Shown piece after piece: positions 43,453-51,087 of a stretch of DNA of 64,000 nucleotides; positions within the stretch are counted from its first letter, which is position 1, and every line of letters starts with the position of its first letter. This stretch comes from Shimia aestuarii. Its GTDB lineage: Bacteria > Pseudomonadota > Alphaproteobacteria > Rhodobacterales > Rhodobacteraceae. The notes beneath the pieces were generated by a model that saw only the letters and a program-made list of their open reading frames with translations, made no database searches and had not been told where the DNA came from. The stretch lies in assembly GCF_900114635.1 (NCBI RefSeq), contig NZ_FOTQ01000001.1, positions 496,001 through 560,000 of the forward strand, read 5' to 3'. A program made the position numbers and the translations under genes.

Positions 43453-44166
43453 ATGCCCAACCGTGACCGCCCCCTCTACGCCGTCCTGATCGACGCCGAC
43501 AACATCCCGGCCAAATATGCAGGCGCCATTCTCAAGGAGATCACCTCTTTCGGCGAACCCGCCCTGCGCCGGGTCTATGGCGACTGGTCTTCGGGACAGC
43601 TCAAGGGCTGGGCCGACACCGTACGTGAACACGGGCTGGTGGCGCATCAGGAAACCGCCAATACAAAGGGCAAGAACGCCTCCGATATCGGCCTTGTGAT
43701 TGACGCCATGGACATCCTGCACACCGGGCGGTTCGACGGTTTTGTCATCGTCTCTTCAGACAGCGATTTCACCGCGCTCGCCAACCGCATCCGCGAACAG
43801 GGTATGGACGTGATCGGCATTGGCGAGGGCAAGGCCCCCGAAAGCCTGCGCAATGTCTGCAACCGCTTTGTCCTGATCGAGAACATCATCGACGAACCCG
43901 CCCCCACCACCAAGGGTACCAGGACCAAGAGCGGCAAGCGCCCGGCCAACGATGCAATCCCGCTGATTCTCTCGGCCATGGAACAGATCGAACAGGATGA
44001 CGACTGGTACCCACTGGGCCCGCTCGGCCAATACATCACCGCCGCCAACCCGGACTTCGACACCCGCACATACGGCCACAAGAAACTCAGCGATCTGGTC
44101 AAGATTCTCAAACGCTTTGAAACCCGCAAGACCGGCAACCAGCTTCAGGTGCGCCGCATAGACTGA
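43453..44166 (+). CDS. NYN domain protein with C-terminal LOTUS/OST-HTH domain
   Basis: A 237-residue protein. The N-terminal NYN (PIN-like) nuclease domain shows the acidic residues in LIDADNIPAKY (residues 12-22), KNASDIGLVIDAMDIL (near 75) and VSSDSDFTALANRI (near 98). The C-terminal part (160-237) has the LOTUS/OST-HTH pattern PLGPLGQYITAANPDFDTRTYGHKKL and an end LVKILKRFETR. Relatives are called LabA-like or DUF88. It is probably an RNA-processing nuclease; its targets are unknown. It is monocistronic. Confidence 0.88.
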   Translation: MPNRDRPLYAVLIDADNIPAKYAGAILKEITSFGEPALRRVYGDWSSGQLKGWADTVREHGLVAHQETANTKGKNASDIGLVIDAMDILHTGRFDGFVIVSSDSDFTALANRIREQGMDVIGIGEGKAPESLRNVCNRFVLIENIIDEPAPTTKGTRTKSGKRPANDAIPLILSAMEQIEQDDDWYPLGPLGQYITAANPDFDTRTYGHKKLSDLVKILKRFETRKTGNQLQVRRID

Positions 44167-44262
44167 GATGACGGGACCGGGACGTGTGGAGCGTTGCTTT
44201 CTCCATAAATGATTAAGCGCGCCACGGTCACAAAGCCGACCGAGCCAGCGACTCAAAACGCG

Positions 44263-44306
44263 ACCGACGTGATACCGACAAAATACCGACGCGATACCGA
44301 CGTCGT
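44263..44306. repeat. 11-bp tandem repeat array, copy B
   Basis: Consecutive units ACCGACGTGAT, ACCGACAAAAT, ACCGACGCGAT and ACCGACGTCGT, the same unit as the array at 10320 with the GTGAT and GCGAT forms in opposite order. It lies between the NYN and EthD-like genes; nothing else is seen in that 245-base gap. Confidence 0.85.
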
Positions 44307-44411
44307 GTTCGCAGCTGTGACCCTCTTTTAACCCTGCACAAAAAGAATCCCCGAAGCGCCCACCTTCGCGTACACTCCCCCAAGCTGTATGCAAACAAGG
44401 AGACACGCGAC

Positions 44412-44720
44412 ATGGCCGTTTCACTGCAAGTCATCTACCCCGTCGCGGACGGATCGACCTTCGACTTCGACTACTATCTTTCGACCCATTTCGACCTCGT
44501 GGGTGAACATATGGGTCCCCACATCGCCAGCACCGTCGTCACCAAAGGCGTGGCCGGTGGCCCGGACACGCCCGCAGGCTATCACGCCATCGCCACCATC
44601 ACCTTCGCGGATCAGAACGCGTTCAAGGCGGCCATGGCCGCCTCTGGCCCAGTGATGGCCGATGTGCCGAACTTCACCAATGTGAAGCCCGACGTGTTGA
44701 TCGGAGAGGTGGTGGCCTGA
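44412..44720 (+). CDS. EthD family protein
   Basis: A 102-residue dimeric alpha-beta-barrel protein of the EthD (PF07110) type, with FDFDYYLSTHFDLVGEHMGPH near the N-terminus, TITFADQNAFKAAM and the C-terminal VPNFTNVKPDVLIGEVV. The family takes its name from the ethyl-tert-butyl-ether locus but most members have no known reaction. AAGGAGACACGCGAC precedes the ATG. The stop is directly adjacent to the stop of convergent mrp. Confidence 0.88.
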   Translation: MAVSLQVIYPVADGSTFDFDYYLSTHFDLVGEHMGPHIASTVVTKGVAGGPDTPAGYHAIATITFADQNAFKAAMAASGPVMADVPNFTNVKPDVLIGEVVA

Positions 44721-45794
44721 TCAGGCCATCCCCCCCTTGACCAGCCCTTCGGCGATCCGCGCATAGGCCTTGGCCATATCGCTGTCGCCAGCGGCGATCG
44801 GCGTGCCCCCATCCCCGGCCAGCCGCGTATCAAGGTCAATCGGCAATGCGCCCAACAGCGGCACACCAATCTTCTCGGCTTCGGCGGCAACCCCGCCCTG
44901 GCCAAAGATATGCGCCTCGTGGCCGCAGTTCGGACAATGGAAAACGCTCATGTTTTCAATAAGTCCCAGCACCGGCGTCTTGAGCTGATCAAACATGCCC
45001 AGCGCCTTGCGCGCATCCAGAAGCGCCACGTCCTGCGGGGTCGACACAACGATCGCCCCGGTCAGTTCCGTCTTTTGGCACAGGGTCAATTGCACATCCC
45101 CTGTGCCCGGCGGCAGGTCCACGATCAGCACGTCCAACTCGCCCCACTGCACCTGCGTGAGCATCTGCTGCAACGCACCCATGAGCATCGGACCTCGCCA
45201 GACCACCGGCTTGTCCTCATCCAACATGAAACCCAGGGACATGATCGTCACACCGTGGCTGTGCAGCGGCAGGATGGTCTTGCCGTCAGGTGACGCGGGG
45301 CGTTTGTTCACACCCATCATGCGTGGCTGGCTTGGGCCGTAAATATCAGCGTCCAGCAGACCGACCTTGCGCCCCTGCCTGGCCAGCGCGACGGCCAGGT
45401 TCGAGGACACGGTGGACTTGCCGACGCCCCCCTTTCCCGATCCGACGGCGAGGATACGCTTCACGCCGGGGACTTGCATCGGGCCGGCTTGCGGCTTGGG
45501 ATGTCCACCGATCTTTAGATTGGGCGCAGGCTTGGCCGCAGGCGCCGCTTCATGGGCCGTCAAGGCAACCTGAACCGACGTCACCCCGTCGATCTTGCCC
45601 ACCAGCTCCTCCGCCGCACGACGCAGCGGCTCCATCTGACGTGCAACCGCCGGAGAAGCCGCCTCGATGACGAAACGCACCGCGCCTTCATCAATCGTCA
45701 ACGCCCTTATCATATCACGAGAGACCAGATCGCCTCCGTCCGGCAACGCCAGACGGCTCAGACCTTCAAGAATCACCGCCTTTTCGACACCCAT
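44721..45794 (-). CDS. Mrp/ApbC-type iron-sulfur carrier ATPase
   Basis: A 357-residue P-loop ATPase that carries and transfers Fe-S clusters. Domains: N-terminal MIP18-like domain (1-85), then the ATPase with deviant Walker [20 protein letters not shown] near residue 120, [14 protein letters not shown], and [14 protein letters not shown]. The cluster-binding CxxC is in [15 protein letters not shown] near residue 290. The start at 45794 follows AAGGAGAGAAAA; a longer reading to 45851 adds a basic non-conserved leader. The gene diverges from the DUF1127-CcsR locus. Confidence 0.94.
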   Translation of the reverse strand: MGVEKAVILEGLSRLALPDGGDLVSRDMIRALTIDEGAVRFVIEAASPAVARQMEPLRRAAEELVGKIDGVTSVQVALTAHEAAPAAKPAPNLKIGGHPKPQAGPMQVPGVKRILAVGSGKGGVGKSTVSSNLAVALARQGRKVGLLDADIYGPSQPRMMGVNKRPASPDGKTILPLHSHGVTIMSLGFMLDEDKPVVWRGPMLMGALQQMLTQVQWGELDVLIVDLPPGTGDVQLTLCQKTELTGAIVVSTPQDVALLDARKALGMFDQLKTPVLGLIENMSVFHCPNCGHEAHIFGQGGVAAEAEKIGVPLLGALPIDLDTRLAGDGGTPIAAGDSDMAKAYARIAEGLVKGGMA

Positions 45795-45963
45795 TTTTCT
45801 CTCCTTTTTCTGCACATGCAAAATGCATCTCTTTTTTGACCGCCCGGACAATTCACAACTATTTTACCAACTATTACGTCTAGTTGCGTATATTTGCAGC
45901 ATAACGTGAATTGACCCTACGTCCCCATTCCCTCAGTGCATAGCAGCTTTGCGAAGCCGTCCA

Positions 45964-45990
45964 TTGTGCACCTGCAGCATGCCCCTATAT
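45964..45990 (+). promoter_or_regulatory. Heat-shock-type promoter of the DUF1127-CcsR locus
   Basis: A CCCCTATAT element (45982-45990) matches the -10 region of sigma-32 promoters. TTGTGC (45964-45969) about 15-16 bases upstream is a weaker -35. A start near 45997 would give a 40-base leader. In Rhodobacter the homologous locus is driven by RpoH-type sigma factors. Confidence 0.5.
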
Positions 45991-46037
45991 GCTCATCATC
46001 AACGACGAACAGTGACACATCCGAAAGGGTTTTTGAA

Positions 46038-46253
46038 ATGGCATACGCTGCAAACCAAACCGCAGTTGCTTCGGCATCCGGGCGCGGCCTTTCCACCCTC
46101 TTCGCCGATCTGGTCGCACGCTTTGAGCGTCACCGCAAGTTCCGTCAGACCTTTGCCGAGCTGAACGCTCTGTCTGATCGCGAACTGGCTGACCTCGGTA
46201 TGAGCCGGTCGATGCTGCGTCGGGTCGCGATGGAGGCCGCGGCAGAACATTAA
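46038..46253 (+). CDS. DUF1127 small protein heading the CcsR array
   Basis: A 71-residue basic protein whose C-terminal half FRQTFAELNALSDRELADLG is the DUF1127 (YjiS-like) motif. The N-terminal Ala/Thr-rich part and FADLVARFERHRK complete it. In Rhodobacter sphaeroides a DUF1127 protein (CcaF1) encoded just upstream of the CcsR RNAs binds RNA and acts in their maturation; the identical arrangement here argues for the same role. ATG 46038 gives a normal-length protein; the longer frame upstream crosses the promoter. The ribosome-binding site (AAAGGG) is weak. Confidence 0.88.
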   Translation: MAYAANQTAVASASGRGLSTLFADLVARFERHRKFRQTFAELNALSDRELADLGMSRSMLRRVAMEAAAEH

Positions 46254-46260
46254 GGTTTCG

Positions 46261-46329
46261 GAGAGCCCTCTCCTCCCTCGGGCTTTCCACATCTGCGGCG
46301 ATGTCTCCTCCTCCCTGACATTGCCGCAG
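46261..46329 (+). ncRNA. CcsR-like (cuckoo) small RNA, copy 1
   Basis: Two hairpins. Stem GAGAGCCC/GGGCTTTC has an 11-base loop TCTCCTCCCTC. Stem CTGCGGCGATGT/ACATTGCCGCAG (12 bp, one G-U) has loop CTCCTCCTCCCTG. Both loops expose CTCCTCCC, which mimics the 16S anti-Shine-Dalgarno. It starts seven bases after the DUF1127 stop, so it is cut from the same transcript. Spacer hairpin GGACC-CAAC-GGTCC follows at 46338. Confidence 0.85.
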
Positions 46330-46359
46330 CAAAATACGGACCCAACGGTCCACCGGGAT

Positions 46360-46437
46360 CAAGGCAACCCTCTCCTCCTCCCTGGGGTGCCTTGAGACTA
46401 GAGCGGCGGCACCTCTCCTCCTCCCTGGTGTCGCCGC
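46360..46437 (+). ncRNA. CcsR-like small RNA, copy 2
   Basis: Stem CAAGGCAACCC/GGGGTGCCTTG (46360-46370, 46384-46394) and stem GCGGCGGCACC/GGTGTCGCCGC (46403-46413, 46427-46437). Both have the 13-base loop TCTCCTCCTCCCT. It forms the first of two near-identical units of 112 bases. Spacer hairpin GGGCC-AAGC-GGCCC follows at 46449. Confidence 0.9.
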
Positions 46438-46471
46438 GCCAGAATATCGGGCCAAGCGGCCCAAACGGAAT

Positions 46472-46549
46472 CAAGGTGACCCTCTCCTCCTCCCTGGGGC
46501 GCCTTGAGACTAGAGCGGCGGCACCTCTCCTCCTCCCTGGTGTCGCCGC
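46472..46549 (+). ncRNA. CcsR-like small RNA, copy 3
   Basis: Stem CAAGGTGACCC/GGGGCGCCTTG (46472-46482, 46496-46506) and stem GCGGCGGCACC/GGTGTCGCCGC (46515-46525, 46539-46549), both with loop TCTCCTCCTCCCT. Nearly identical to copy 2, with a few changes in the first stem. Spacer hairpin GGGTC-AAAC-GGCCC follows at 46561. Confidence 0.9.
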
Positions 46550-46582
46550 GCCAGAACATCGGGTCAAACGGCCCACCGGAAT

Positions 46583-46664
46583 CAAGGCACCCTTCCTCCT
46601 CCCTGAGTGTCTTGAAAAAAGAAACGGCGACGCGCTCCTCCCTTTGCGTCGCCGTTTTTCTTTT
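46583..46664 (+). ncRNA. CcsR-like small RNA, copy 4, with terminator
   Basis: Stem CAAGGCAC/GTGTCTTG with loop containing TTCCTCCTCCCT, then stem AAACGGCGACGC/GCGTCGCCGTTT (46622-46633, 46646-46657) with loop GCTCCTCCCTTT. The second stem runs into TTTTTCTTTT and is a rho-independent terminator for the whole locus, with the CTCCTCCC motif placed in the terminator loop. Confidence 0.9.
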
Positions 46665-46677
46665 CCGAAGAGACCGC

Positions 46678-47307
46678 TCAAAGCTTGGCGCTTGGCCGCT
46701 CCTGGATGCGCGCGAACCAGTCCCGCGCGGCCGTGTGCTCATCGGGAAGCTTGCGCTTGATGACACGTGCAAAATCGCAAAAGACAAAGGCCGTGATATC
46801 GGCAAAGGTGAACCGCCCCGAGGCAAGGTAAGGACTCTCCTGCAAGCGCTGCTCCAACATATCGAAAAACACTCCCACCCGCGCATGACCGCGCTCGGCA
46901 AGCGCTTGTATTTGCTCATAATTTTCGGGCCCCGGCAGGGCCCGCCCCTTCATCGCAGGATGCGCATTGCGCAGCGCTTCGGCAATTGCCATGCCACCGT
47001 GAAATTCGCTCATCGCGTTCCACATCATGACCGACGCTTTTTCTTCGGCCCCGCCCCCCATCAGGGGCGGGTCGGGGAACACATCTTCGAGATAGGTGGC
47101 AATCGCGATATTCTCTCCCAGAACCTGCCCATCCTTGGTGATAAAGGTTGGCACGGTGGCACGCGGGTTTACGGCAAGGAATTCAGGCGACAACTGCTCC
47201 GCCTTGCTCATGTCGATATTGCGGGTCTCAATCTCGACCCCCTTTTCGGCGATGAACATCCGCGCCCGCCGCGGGCTAGGCGCCGTGCTGCAATCATAGA
47301 AAATCAT
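46678..47307 (-). CDS. Glutathione S-transferase family protein
   Basis: A 209-residue GST with an N-terminal thioredoxin-like domain (MIFYDCSTAPSPRRARMFIA; FLAVNPRATVPTFITKDG; the glutathione-contacting ENIAIATYLED) and an all-helical C-terminal domain with FTFADITAFVFCDFARV. Substrate unknown. GGAGGAGGACCAC gives a strong ribosome-binding site. Its stop lies 13 bases beyond the CcsR terminator run, and the two units converge. Confidence 0.92.
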   Translation of the reverse strand: MIFYDCSTAPSPRRARMFIAEKGVEIETRNIDMSKAEQLSPEFLAVNPRATVPTFITKDGQVLGENIAIATYLEDVFPDPPLMGGGAEEKASVMMWNAMSEFHGGMAIAEALRNAHPAMKGRALPGPENYEQIQALAERGHARVGVFFDMLEQRLQESPYLASGRFTFADITAFVFCDFARVIKRKLPDEHTAARDWFARIQERPSAKL

Positions 47308-47385
47308 GTGGTCCTCCTCCTGCCTTCAACAGGGCGCGGACCGCCCCCCCTTGTCAATCCGGACGCGGGGTCAAAGCTGCGCGCC

Positions 47386-49821
47386 TCAAAACGGGATGTC
47401 ATCCGGTGCGGTCACGAAACGCGCCACCACTTTCTTTTCTCCGGCCTTTTCAAAGGCCACGTTCAGCTTGTCGCCCTCGATATCCGTGATCACGCCATAG
47501 CCAAATTTCTGATGAAACACCCGGTCCCCGACGGTAAAGCTCGACACTGCCTGCAAATCGATCGCGGACTGCTTGCTCTCGCGCGGCTGGCTGGTGCCAT
47601 ACTGACCGGCACGCGCCTGCATCCGCTTCCAGCCGGGCGAATTATACCCATCCGCCCGTGTTGCCCGCTCTTCCAGCGCCGAGGCCACCGGCCGCGCCGA
47701 AGCCGCACCATAGCCCCCACCATAAAGCCCCGGCGGGGTGAGCACTTCGACATGTTCTTCGGGCAACTCATCAATAAAACGCGACGGCATCTGCGACTGC
47801 CATTGCCCAAACACCATCCGATTCCCGGCAAAGGAAATCGTGCAAAGCTCTTCGGCGCGCGTGATCCCGACATAGGCCAGCCGCCGCTCTTCCTCGAGCC
47901 CCTTGAGCCCGGTCTCATCCATGCTGCGCTGCGACGGGAACAGCCCGTCTTCCCAACCGGGAAGGAACACCACCGGAAATTCCAGGCCCTTGGCCGCATG
48001 CAGCGTCATGATGCTCACCTTCTGCTCCGCATCATCGCTTTCATTGTCCATGATCAGGCTGACATGCTCCAGAAATCCCTGAAGGTTCTCAAAGGATTCC
48101 AGGGCCTTGACCAGTTCCTTGAGGTTCTCCAACCGCCCCGGCGCCTCGGGCGTCTTGTCGTTCTGCCACATCGCCGTATAGCCGGATTCGTCCAGAATGA
48201 CCTGCGCCAGTTCCACATGTGACAGCTCGGGCTTGCCCTCCTGCAACCGCGTCGCCGTCACCGTGGCTTCATCATCCACAACCGCGTCATCGTCCAACGG
48301 CACCTCGACCACAGGCGCCATGCCCTGCCGCCGCCAGCGCTCCAACCCGTCCAGAAACAGCGCCAGCTCCTTGGCGCCTTTGCCGCCCAGTCCCTTTTCC
48401 TCAAGCAGGATACGCGCGCCTTCCACAAGGCTCACTCCGTTGGCCCGGGCACAGGTCTGAATCTTCTGCTGCGCAACATTGCCGAGCCCGCGCTTGGGCG
48501 TGTTCACCACCCGCTCAAAGGCCAGATCGTCGTCGGGCGACACCACCAGCCGGAAATAGGCCATGGCATCGCGAATCTCCATCCGCTCATAGAACCGCGG
48601 CCCGCCAATCACCCGATATGGCAGCCCAATCGTCAGGAACCGATCCTCAAACGCGCGCATCTGGTGCGACGCCCGCACGAGGATGGCGATCTCGTCCAGC
48701 CCAACGGGCGACATCCCCCGCGTACCACCTTGCAGCGCCTCGATCTCTTCCCCGATCCAGCGTGCTTCTTCTTCGCCATCCCAATGGCCAATCAGACGGA
48801 CCTTTTCACCGCCCTCGGCCTCGGTCCAAAGCTCCTTGCCCAACCGCCCCTCATTGCCGCGAATGACATTCGACGCCGCCTTCAGGATATGCTCGGTCGA
48901 GCGATAATTCTGCTCCAGCCGCACCACATGCGCGCCGGGAAAATCCTTTTCAAACCGCAGGATATTGCCCACCTCGGCACCCCGCCAGCCATAGATCGAC
49001 TGGTCGTCATCACCGACGCAACAGATATTCTTGTGTCCGCCCGCGAGCAGCCTCAACCACAAATACTGCGCCACGTTGGTATCCTGATACTCGTCCACCA
49101 GCACGTATTTGAACCAGCGCTGATACTGCGCCAATACATCCGGGTGCTTCTGGAAAATCGTCACCACATGCAGCAGCAAATCGCCGAAATCAACCGCGTT
49201 CAGCTCCAGCAAGCGCTGCTGATACTGCGCATACAACTCTCCGCCGCGGTGGTTATAGGCGCCATGATCCGCCGCTGGCAGGGTCTCGGGTGTCAACGCT
49301 CGGTTCTTCCAACTATCGATCAGATGCGCCAACTGCCGCGCAGGCCAGCGCTTGTCGTCAATACCGGCCGCCTGCACCAATTGCTTGAGCAAACGCAGTT
49401 GATCATCCGTGTCCAGAATCGTGAAGTTCGACTTGAGCCCCACCATCTCCGCATGCCGCCGCAGCAGCTTCACACAGATCGCATGGAACGTTCCCAGCCA
49501 CGGCATGCCCTCGATCTGGTGGCCAAGCATGTTGCCGACGCGGTTCTTCATTTCCCGCGCGGCCTTGTTGGTAAAGGTCACCGCCAGAATCTCGTTCGGC
49601 CGCGCCTTCCCGGTGTTTAGCAAATGTACTATCCGTGCGGTCAACGCCTTGGTCTTGCCCGTGCCTGCCCCGGCCAGCATTAACACCGGCCCGTCCAGCT
49701 GCTCCACCGCCTCACGCTGGGCCGGATTCAACTCGTCAAGATAGGGCATCGGCCGCGCCGCCATGGCGCGAGCCGAAAGAGAAGCGCCTTCGAAGGCGTC
49801 GAATTCGTCAAAACTGCTCAT
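47386..49821 (-). CDS. uvrD: UvrD/PcrA-type DNA helicase
   Basis: An 811-residue SF1A 3'-5' helicase for nucleotide-excision and mismatch repair. Motif I is LMLAGAGTGKTKALT near residue 50, motif II VDEYQDTNVAQY near 240, motif III DDDQSIYGWRGA, motif IV LEQNYRSTEHIL, motif V MTLHAAKGLEF and motif VI YVGITRAEE. The C-terminus GDRVFHQKFGYGVITDIEGDKL is the Tudor-like tail that in PcrA/UvrD binds RNA polymerase. ATG 49821 is chosen over an upstream GTG. An SOS box lies 42 bases upstream, so expression should be damage-inducible. Confidence 0.95.
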   Translation of the reverse strand: MSSFDEFDAFEGASLSARAMAARPMPYLDELNPAQREAVEQLDGPVLMLAGAGTGKTKALTARIVHLLNTGKARPNEILAVTFTNKAAREMKNRVGNMLGHQIEGMPWLGTFHAICVKLLRRHAEMVGLKSNFTILDTDDQLRLLKQLVQAAGIDDKRWPARQLAHLIDSWKNRALTPETLPAADHGAYNHRGGELYAQYQQRLLELNAVDFGDLLLHVVTIFQKHPDVLAQYQRWFKYVLVDEYQDTNVAQYLWLRLLAGGHKNICCVGDDDQSIYGWRGAEVGNILRFEKDFPGAHVVRLEQNYRSTEHILKAASNVIRGNEGRLGKELWTEAEGGEKVRLIGHWDGEEEARWIGEEIEALQGGTRGMSPVGLDEIAILVRASHQMRAFEDRFLTIGLPYRVIGGPRFYERMEIRDAMAYFRLVVSPDDDLAFERVVNTPKRGLGNVAQQKIQTCARANGVSLVEGARILLEEKGLGGKGAKELALFLDGLERWRRQGMAPVVEVPLDDDAVVDDEATVTATRLQEGKPELSHVELAQVILDESGYTAMWQNDKTPEAPGRLENLKELVKALESFENLQGFLEHVSLIMDNESDDAEQKVSIMTLHAAKGLEFPVVFLPGWEDGLFPSQRSMDETGLKGLEEERRLAYVGITRAEELCTISFAGNRMVFGQWQSQMPSRFIDELPEEHVEVLTPPGLYGGGYGAASARPVASALEERATRADGYNSPGWKRMQARAGQYGTSQPRESKQSAIDLQAVSSFTVGDRVFHQKFGYGVITDIEGDKLNVAFEKAGEKKVVARFVTAPDDIPF

Positions 49822-49862
49822 GCGCGCCAGAATAGCGCAAAGCGGAACCACGTTAAAGCTTC

Positions 49863-49877
49863 GTTCTCTCTATGTTC
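49863..49877. promoter_or_regulatory. LexA (SOS) box of uvrD
   Basis: GTTC (49863-49866), TCTCTAT, GTTC (49874-49877): a perfect alphaproteobacterial LexA box, 42 bases before uvrD and 77 bases before the divergent dehydrogenase gene. Confidence 0.85.
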
Positions 49878-49953
49878 TGCACACATTTTACGATTCCCCC
49901 CAAACATCTCGCCCCCTCTGGACAAGCCGCCCGCGCAAAGCCAACAAAGAGAT

Positions 49954-51087
49954 ATGGACTTGCACAGCACATATCCCGCGCTCAGCGATCTGCGCACCCG
50001 CGCGCGCACCCGGATTCCCAAGTTTGTCTGGGAGTTCCTCGACAGCGCCACCGGTGACGAGCGGACCAAGGCCCGCAACCGTGCTGCGCTGGATCAAATC
50101 CTGTTTCAGCCGTCGATCCTGCACGGCGAGATCACACCGGATACTTCCGCCTCCCTTCTGGATCAGTCGTTCCCGCTGCCCATCGGCATTGCCCCCGTGG
50201 GCATGTCCGGCCTGATCTGGCCCGATGCCGAACGCCTCTTGGCCGCCGCCGCCAAGCGCCTGAACATTCCCTATTGTCTTTCCACCGTCGCCAGCCAGAC
50301 ACCCGAAGCCATCGCCCCGCATCTCGGTGCGCATGGCTGGTTCCAGATGTACCCGCCTCGCGACACCGAGATTCGCAAGGATATGCTGGCTCGCGCAAAA
50401 CGCGCCGGGTTCACCACCCTGATCCTGACCGTGGATGTTCCCGTCGCCAGCCGGCGCGAACGACAGGTGCGCTCGGGCCTGACCACCCCGCCACGCCTGA
50501 CCCCACGCCTGCTGGCACAGGTCGCAATGCGCCCGGCATGGGCGCTTGGCACCCTGCAACAGGGCATGCCGCGCATGCGGTTGATCGACGAATATGCCGG
50601 GAACCTTACCGGCATGGATTCCACCGCCCACGCCGGATACCTGCTGCGCACCTCGCCCGACTGGGATTATTTGCACTGGCTGCGCGATCACTGGAACGGA
50701 CCCTTTTTGGTCAAGGGCGTGATGCGTCCCGAAGACACACCAAAGTTGCAAGAAGCCGGTGTTGACGCGCTCTGGATTTCAAACCACGCCGGTCGCCAGT
50801 TCGACGCCGCCCCTGCCACAATTGATGTGCTCCCCACGATTCGGGCGGCCACTGATCTGCCCCTGATCGTCGACAGCGGCTTTGAAACCGGCCTCGATAT
50901 CCTGCGCGCCCATGCCTTGGGCGCGGATTTCGTGATGATGGGGCGCGGCTTTCACTATGCCCTCGCCGCGCTTGGCGCCAAAGGCCCGGATCACCTTATC
51001 GACATTCTACAAAAGGACCTGATCGCAAACATGGGGCAGATGGGTCTCGAAACCCTCGACCCCGTCGCGAACTGCCTGATGCCTTAG
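49954..51087 (+). CDS. FMN-dependent alpha-hydroxy-acid (lactate-type) dehydrogenase
   Basis: A 377-residue TIM-barrel flavoprotein of the L-lactate dehydrogenase / glycolate oxidase family. The FMN region PIGIAPVGMSGLIWPD, the substrate-binding FQMYPPRD, LILTVDVPVASRRERQVR, the FMN Lys in FLVKGVMRPED, and the catalytic His-x-x-Arg in ISNHAGRQFDAAP near residue 275 are all visible. The phosphate segment ADFVMMGRGF follows. It likely oxidises L-lactate or a related 2-hydroxy acid at the membrane. The ribosome-binding site AAAGAGAT is weak. The 3' end overlaps the convergent rhodanese gene by four bases. Confidence 0.9.
   Translation: MDLHSTYPALSDLRTRARTRIPKFVWEFLDSATGDERTKARNRAALDQILFQPSILHGEITPDTSASLLDQSFPLPIGIAPVGMSGLIWPDAERLLAAAAKRLNIPYCLSTVASQTPEAIAPHLGAHGWFQMYPPRDTEIRKDMLARAKRAGFTTLILTVDVPVASRRERQVRSGLTTPPRLTPRLLAQVAMRPAWALGTLQQGMPRMRLIDEYAGNLTGMDSTAHAGYLLRTSPDWDYLHWLRDHWNGPFLVKGVMRPEDTPKLQEAGVDALWISNHAGRQFDAAPATIDVLPTIRAATDLPLIVDSGFETGLDILRAHALGADFVMMGRGFHYALAALGAKGPDHLIDILQKDLIANMGQMGLETLDPVANCLMP

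Larger units (their letters stand above)
46360..46582 (+). repeat. Tandem duplication of a 112-bp CcsR unit
   Basis: Positions 46360-46471 and 46472-46582 are two direct copies (112 and 111 bases), each carrying two motif hairpins and one spacer hairpin. A third, diverged partial copy begins at 46583. The differences fall mainly in the first stem and the spacer. Confidence 0.9.

Noticed and set aside
46261-46664. CcsR array as a CRISPR
   Set aside because: The repeated elements are hairpins of changing stem sequence with fixed loops, not constant repeats with unique spacers, and no cas genes are near.
46504-48222. A 572-codon plus-strand reading frame across the CcsR array, GST and uvrD regions
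   Set aside because: It is antisense to two well-supported genes and to an RNA array, with no recognisable domain. High GC content at third positions produces such long opposite-strand frames.
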